Below, piece by piece: positions 5,386 to 8,506 of a stretch of DNA of 8,506 bases; position 1 is the stretch's first letter; each line of letters opens with the position of its first letter. The translations under genes and the position numbers were made by a program. Origin of the DNA: Granulicella sp. UBA5172 (GTDB lineage Bacteria > Acidobacteriota > Terriglobia > Terriglobales > Acidobacteriaceae); NCBI GenBank assembly GCA_002413385.1, contig DHWW01000277.1:10337-18842 (forward strand), given 5' to 3'. A model generated the notes under the pieces. It saw nothing but the letters and a program-made list of their open reading frames with translations, ran no database searches and was not told where the DNA came from.

Positions 5386-7626
5386 CTACGCGAGGTCGAA
5401 GGCCACCACCTCGTGAATGCCTATTGAAGCGACCTCCACAACAACGCCGTCTCCTTCAACCGTGTGCCGTACCTCCTGCTCCGCAACCAGCAAGCGCACC
5501 CGCGTGACCCGTCTTCCTTTCGGGACCTGAACATGCACTTTCTGCCTGGCGAGCGGGATCACCTCCCGCAGCGGTCCCTTCATCATCATTGGATTGGTCA
5601 GATTTACCAGATGAACCGTCATCGACTTCTTCTGGGTCCACACCGAGATATCCAGCACGCCCTTCCCCTCCACCGTGACCGGAGAGGGTTCATCCGTGGC
5701 CCACAGCACCGCGTTCCGCAGGAGCATCGCGTGGTCCACATCCAATACCTCCCAGAACGTGCGATCAATGTCTGCTGGAAAATACACCACGCGGCCGCGA
5801 CCCATCTCTCTCAAAAACACTCCACTTTGATGGTCTTTGACTGGACGCGGGAAGACCTCTTCCATCGGTAGATCGGGATACGTTGGAATCACCTGCAAAG
5901 GCGAGGAAACATCCGTCCCAACCTTCTTGACCGCAAGCTGATTCACCCCGTTGATGATCCTCGTCGCGTCCTCGAATCCAGTGAGCAGAGGATGATACTT
6001 TCCGGTATGCTCGTCCTTTTCCAGGTTCAAATACGAGTTGAGCATGGGACCTTCTTTGCTGCCGTCGATCGCAACTCCAAAAAGTGACCCGAGTCCCAGG
6101 TCTGCCCGGCGGACGCCCCATTCGTCGTACATGGAGGTCTCATACGTCGCGACCACGCTTCCGCCACGCTCCACAAACTCCCGGATCTGCTGGCACTGCG
6201 CCGTCGAGAGCGCCGCAATGTTCGGCAGAATTAATGTTCGATACTGGTCAATGTGCTCACGATCCAGCATACGGTCGTGAACCATCTGGAAAGGAATCCG
6301 AGCTTCGACGAGCGCTTCGTAGAAGCCTAAGCTAGCGTCTTCGACCTTCGCATGGGCTTCCTCTCCACCGTAAAAAGTCGCTGTCTGCTGCGAATAAACC
6401 ATTCCGACTCGCGCTAGAGATCTCTCGTTGCGGAGGTACGGTTCATTGGCAAAGTGCCACTTGTAGATGTCTTCGATCACCGGCAGCCAGCGCCGATCGA
6501 TGAGCTTCGCATCGAACTTCGTGAACCATGGCCGGAGGTCGTGCGCAATGCCGTCCGCGACCCACAACCGGATCTCATCGCCATTCTGGACCGAGTCCTT
6601 CCAGCGGTACTTCTCCTCGAGACCCATGCTGAAGATGCCAACGATGGCCTTCTTGCCCATCGTTGCGCGGTACTCTTTCCCATTCTTTCCATTCGCCCAG
6701 GGTGCCATAAGTCCGCTTCGGCCCTGACGATCCGCAAAAAGAGTCGGTGCCAGCTCACCAATCGTCTTCATATCAAGTCCGCTGAGAGCCCCGCCTCCCG
6801 CATTCGCAATATAACTCGCATTTGGGTTGATCTCTTTGATCTTTGCGTTCCATAGTCTCCATAGATCGAACAGTCGCTGCTGCTGCCATACGATGAACTG
6901 TCGCCGCGCTGGAACCTGGGGATCCTTCGTTCGCGGCAGATCCATACCAGAGAACGCGTGGAAGTTCTTCTGGCAGTGCTCGCAATAACACATTCCAGAT
7001 CCGGCCCAACGGTTGGTGAAGATGCCGTCCGGCATGTACTTCGTCATGATCTCCTGATGCACCGCCGTCATGAACTCGAAATTGTACGGTCCAAGCGCGC
7101 AGGTAATCCAGAAGTCGGGATCGGAAGGATGACGGCGTTTGTTGCCGTGTTCATCCACCGCGATCCAGTCAGGATGAGCATCGTACATATCTTGATGGCA
7201 CGCGTGCGAGTCGGTTCTGGCAACGACGTTCATGCCAAGTTTCCGACACCCCGCCATGATGTCGCCGAACGCATCCATCGTCCCGAGCCACTTGCTTCGG
7301 TAGTGCAGGGGAATCTGCGTCGGATAGAACGCAACTACGCCACCAGCGCTCAGGCAGGCGGCATCGCAGTGCGTCCTCTTGAAATAGTCCAGCCAAAAAT
7401 TAAGATCGTAGTTGCCCGGATCGTCCTCAACGAAGCCTACTTGCCCCCATCGCATGGGCCGGTCATACCAGCCAGTCGCCACTTTGGCGGAGGCGCCCTT
7501 CGCGGCTCCCAATGCCTGCGTTCCCAAGCTCTGCGACCCTATAGCCTGTTCCGCATCGAAGCTGACGAGGCAAGCAGCCGTAAGACCTGCTGCCTGCTTG
7601 ACGAATGTCCTTCTGGTGGTGCGCAT
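5386..7626 (-). CDS. Secreted GHL6/GH42-like glycoside hydrolase candidate with a Tat signal peptide
   Basis: A 746-residue protein starting at ATG 7624-7626, which has AGGGAG (7633-7638) six bases upstream; an ATG 16 codons earlier lacks a comparable site. The N-terminus 'MRTTRRTFVKQAAGLTAA' is a twin-arginine signal (Arg5-Arg6), with likely cleavage near residue 28, so it is exported folded. Residues about 50-330 look like a glycosidase TIM barrel of the GHL6 (hypothetical glycosyl hydrolase 6) type, with 'GWYDRPMRWGQVGF', 'AHPDWIAVDEHG', 'PDGIFTNRW' and a cysteine cluster C213-Y-C215-E-H-C218. Residues about 405-510 ('LILPNIAALSTAQCQQIREF', then 'VERGGSVVATYETS') match the GATase-like trimerisation domain of GH42 beta-galactosidases. 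A beta-sandwich tail is likely. Substrate unknown. I cannot assign catalytic acids. The frame is clean throughout, unlike its neighbours. Confidence 0.7.
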   Translation of the reverse strand: MRTTRRTFVKQAAGLTAACLVSFDAEQAIGSQSLGTQALGAAKGASAKVATGWYDRPMRWGQVGFVEDDPGNYDLNFWLDYFKRTHCDAACLSAGGVVAFYPTQIPLHYRSKWLGTMDAFGDIMAGCRKLGMNVVARTDSHACHQDMYDAHPDWIAVDEHGNKRRHPSDPDFWITCALGPYNFEFMTAVHQEIMTKYMPDGIFTNRWAGSGMCYCEHCQKNFHAFSGMDLPRTKDPQVPARRQFIVWQQQRLFDLWRLWNAKIKEINPNASYIANAGGGALSGLDMKTIGELAPTLFADRQGRSGLMAPWANGKNGKEYRATMGKKAIVGIFSMGLEEKYRWKDSVQNGDEIRLWVADGIAHDLRPWFTKFDAKLIDRRWLPVIEDIYKWHFANEPYLRNERSLARVGMVYSQQTATFYGGEEAHAKVEDASLGFYEALVEARIPFQMVHDRMLDREHIDQYRTLILPNIAALSTAQCQQIREFVERGGSVVATYETSMYDEWGVRRADLGLGSLFGVAIDGSKEGPMLNSYLNLEKDEHTGKYHPLLTGFEDATRIINGVNQLAVKKVGTDVSSPLQVIPTYPDLPMEEVFPRPVKDHQSGVFLREMGRGRVVYFPADIDRTFWEVLDVDHAMLLRNAVLWATDEPSPVTVEGKGVLDISVWTQKKSMTVHLVNLTNPMMMKGPLREVIPLARQKVHVQVPKGRRVTRVRLLVAEQEVRHTVEGDGVVVEVASIGIHEVVAFDLA

Positions 7627-7676
7627 GTGCTTCTCCCTGGCCTGAATGTCGATAAACGCTAACTTGGGGCGCAACG

Positions 7677-7784
7677 CTATCGCAAGGCCGCAACGACGGC
7701 ATCGCGCTGGATATTGGAATCGAAAAATGCCTGATAGGCGCTACGCACTGACTGGGCGTAGTAGTCTGTTGTGCCCTGTTGCAC
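7677..7784 (-). pseudogene. 35-codon remnant of an unidentified gene upstream of the glycoside hydrolase
   Basis: This frame reads 'VQQGTTDYYAQSVRSAYQAF', then 'FDSNIQRDAVVAALR', and stops at TAG 7677-7679, 51 bases before the hydrolase start. Just upstream the same frame reads 'RPAEMFN' and then TAG at 7785-7787, as if a Trp codon TGG had become TAG. The pattern 'YYxQSVRxAYQAFFDxNI' loosely recalls the segment of GH42-type enzymes leading into the trimerisation domain, but this is a weak recollection. The stretch looks too protein-like to be chance and is probably what is left of a deleted gene of the same locus. Confidence 0.3.
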
Positions 7785-7796
7785 CTAGTTGAACAT

Positions 7797-7936
7797 CTCC
7801 GCCGGCCGCATCCTCAACCACACCGACGATGGTTCCCGTTGAGACCTGTGCCAAAGCGTTACCAACCCCCCATGGGAAAAACAAGCAGCGCGATTATGTT
7901 GATTTTAAAGCACTTTGCATGGTGACCCTTTCTCAT
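7797..7936 (-). pseudogene. TonB-dependent receptor, signal peptide and plug-start remnant (frameshifted and truncated)
   Basis: From ATG 7934-7936 the frame reads 'MRKGHHAKCFKINIIALLVF' and 'PMGG', a basic start and hydrophobic core of a Sec signal peptide, then hits a stop. Dropping one G from the six-base tract (C-run 7866-7871 on the plus strand) joins it to '...VGNALAQVSTGTIVGVVEDA', with an Ala-Leu-Ala cleavage site before Gln. 'QVSTGTIxGxVxD' is the characteristic mature start of acidobacterial TonB-dependent receptors with a carboxypeptidase-regulatory-like N-terminal domain. Homology fades after about 'EDAAGG' near 7800, so nearly 1000 residues of receptor are gone. It lies between a promoter and a glycoside hydrolase on the same strand, the usual layout of an acidobacterial carbohydrate-uptake locus. 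The frame is too short to function. Confidence 0.45.
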
Positions 7937-8042
7937 TTGGCTACAGTACCTTAGCACCGCAATTTCTACACCGCGCCTAAGCACAGGCTGCACCGGAATA
8001 AACAAAGTGTGAACCCGAATCGCATATCTGGCACGGAACGAG

Positions 8043-8094
8043 AGGTACATTGGCCAGTCCTCTGTTGTCGTAGCAAGAAAATTACAATGTACCT
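8043..8094. repeat. Perfect 10-bp inverted repeat, candidate operator pair
   Basis: AGGTACATTG (8043-8052) is the exact reverse complement of CAATGTACCT (8085-8094), with 32 bases between. Centres are 42 bases apart, close to four helical turns. One arm sits in the spacer of the promoter at 8079-8108 and the other about 20 bases past the expected transcript start. That placement suits a looping or cooperative repressor for the sugar locus. An RNA hairpin or the ends of a small mobile element are alternatives. A related ACAGTACCT occurs at 7943-7951. Confidence 0.4.
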
Positions 8095-8108
8095 TGGATT
8101 TCTGTCAA
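8079..8108 (-). promoter_or_regulatory. Candidate sigma-70-type promoter of the TonB-receptor/glycoside hydrolase locus
   Basis: On the minus strand a perfect -35 box TTGACA (8108-8103) is followed after 18 bases by TAATTT (8084-8079), a fair -10. The predicted start is near 8072, about 135 bases before the receptor-remnant ATG and about 445 before the hydrolase ATG. Because the receptor gene has collapsed, this promoter may now drive the hydrolase directly through a long leader. The inverted repeat at 8043-8094 overlaps it. Confidence 0.4.
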
Positions 8109-8130
8109 GGGGCAGGCTTTTCTCGTCTCC

Positions 8131-8506
8131 GGCATCGGCCAATATCGCGGGGAGTAAAGCCCGGCGATTTTTCGGTGGTGTCTGAGTGCGGAGGTGCAGG
8201 AATTGGTCGCCAAGGCCGGTCCACTGATAGACTCCTTCGAGAACTTCAGTGATCTTCGCATGAGGAATCAACGCGTAAGCCTTCTCGGCGAAGGCTTATG
8301 CGGGCTCAGGGGTATTCTTGCGCAGCGGTGCAATGCGCAGATCTCCATCCGCAAGCGTCACATCGGGCAGCGTGCTCTCCCGTGCCTTGGATGCCACCGA
8401 TACCATATCCTCCTTCAGCCTTTCTCGCCGCTCAGCCATATAAGAGGTCAACTCCGTGTTGATGGCGAGCGGCAGTGCTCCTGCCGTTGCATAAGCTGCG
8501 CACGGC
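8131..8506 (-). pseudogene. tnpA: Tn3-family transposase (TnpA), middle fragment with an in-frame TAA; runs off the right edge
   Basis: Entering from the right edge, one frame gives 'ALPLAINTELTSYMAERRER', then 'ARESTLPDVTLADGDLRIAP' and 'LRKNTPEPA', then TAA (8296-8298). It resumes as 'AFAEKAYALIPHAKITEVLE', 'QWTGLGDQFLHLRTQTPPKN' and 'RRALLPAILADA'. This matches Tn3-family TnpA just before and at the start of the catalytic domain ('LPRxxITxLLxEVxxWTGFxxxFTHL', then 'ILAD' with the first catalytic Asp). Homology stops abruptly after 'ILADA' at 8131, where relatives continue 'TNLGL'. So the gene has a nonsense codon and has lost its C-terminal third. The following DNA is the sugar-locus promoter region, so a rearrangement joint lies at about 8110-8131. 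The element is dead as seen here. Whether the 5' end survives outside the window is unknown. Confidence 0.8.
8273..8301. repeat. Long hairpin inside the transposase remnant
   Basis: TAAGCCTTC (8276-8284) and GAAGGCTTA (8290-8298) are perfect reverse complements around a 5-base loop, and the stem extends outward by a G.T and two G-C pairs (8273-8275 with 8299-8301). The in-frame TAA of the transposase frame is one end of the palindrome. It lies inside coding sequence, so it is probably not a terminator by design. Confidence 0.6.

Noticed and set aside
7859..8050. A 63-codon minus-strand frame starting upstream of the receptor remnant
   Set aside because: Only its end, from 'MRKGHHAK', makes sense as a signal peptide. 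The earlier part has no ribosome site and overlaps one operator arm.
7966..8131. Open frame continuing past the transposase homology to 7966
   Set aside because: After 'ILADA' it has no transposase similarity and runs across the promoter and inverted repeat. It is chance reading beyond the rearrangement joint.
1..8506. CRISPR arrays, tRNA or rRNA genes, integrase attachment repeats, origin repeats
   Set aside because: No regularly spaced repeats, cloverleaf-like sequences or rRNA motifs were seen on either strand.

Overview
The window is G+C-rich and looks like a soil Acidobacteriota genome (Granulicella/Edaphobacter/Terriglobus type). This is inferred from the Tat-exported glycoside-hydrolase-like protein, the TonB-receptor signal peptide with its '...ALAQVSTGTI' plug start, and the style of the ribonucleotide reductase genes. 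No taxonomic marker is present. Apart from the ribonucleotide reductase operon, the window is accessory and scarred DNA.

Layout. (1) Positions 1-94 hold the last 30 codons of an IS transposase running in from the left. (2) Positions 159-950 carry, on the minus strand, a HigBA-type toxin-antitoxin pair with an AT-rich promoter/operator. The antitoxin is intact, but the toxin has an in-frame amber codon in the middle of an otherwise complete gene. (3) Positions 1181-5052 carry a plus-strand operon: promoter, a textbook cobalamin riboswitch with a perfect 8-bp P1 helix, then nrdA and nrdB of a class Ia (B12-independent) ribonucleotide reductase. As written, each nrd gene has one extra base that breaks its frame, although all catalytic and metal-binding residues are present on the two sides of the breaks. 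(4) Positions 5102-5314 are the C-terminal 70 codons of a Tn3-family transposase on the plus strand. (5) Positions 5386-7626, minus strand, hold an intact secreted GHL6/GH42-like glycoside hydrolase candidate. Upstream of it, 7677-8108 holds a collapsed leader: remains of a TonB-dependent receptor start, a 35-codon peptide remnant and a promoter with a long inverted repeat. (6) Positions 8131-8506, minus strand, are a middle piece of a Tn3-family transposase that includes the first catalytic Asp and an in-frame TAA.

How it fits together. The riboswitch should shut off the B12-independent reductase when adenosylcobalamin is plentiful, which predicts a B12-dependent class II enzyme (NrdJ) elsewhere in the genome. 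The glycoside hydrolase was probably the last gene of a TonB-receptor-led carbohydrate locus that lost most of its upstream genes. It is now flanked by two Tn3 transposase fragments pointing towards each other.

Caution. Six reading-frame defects fall in 8.5 kb: three one-base insertions in short C/G tracts and three nonsense codons. The insertions, especially the two in nrd genes, could be sequence errors. The degraded genes around them also fit real decay. I found no strong case for an undescribed system. The most distinctive items are the riboswitch-controlled class Ia reductase with paired +1 breaks, the amber-silenced toxin, and the palindromic promoter of the sugar locus.
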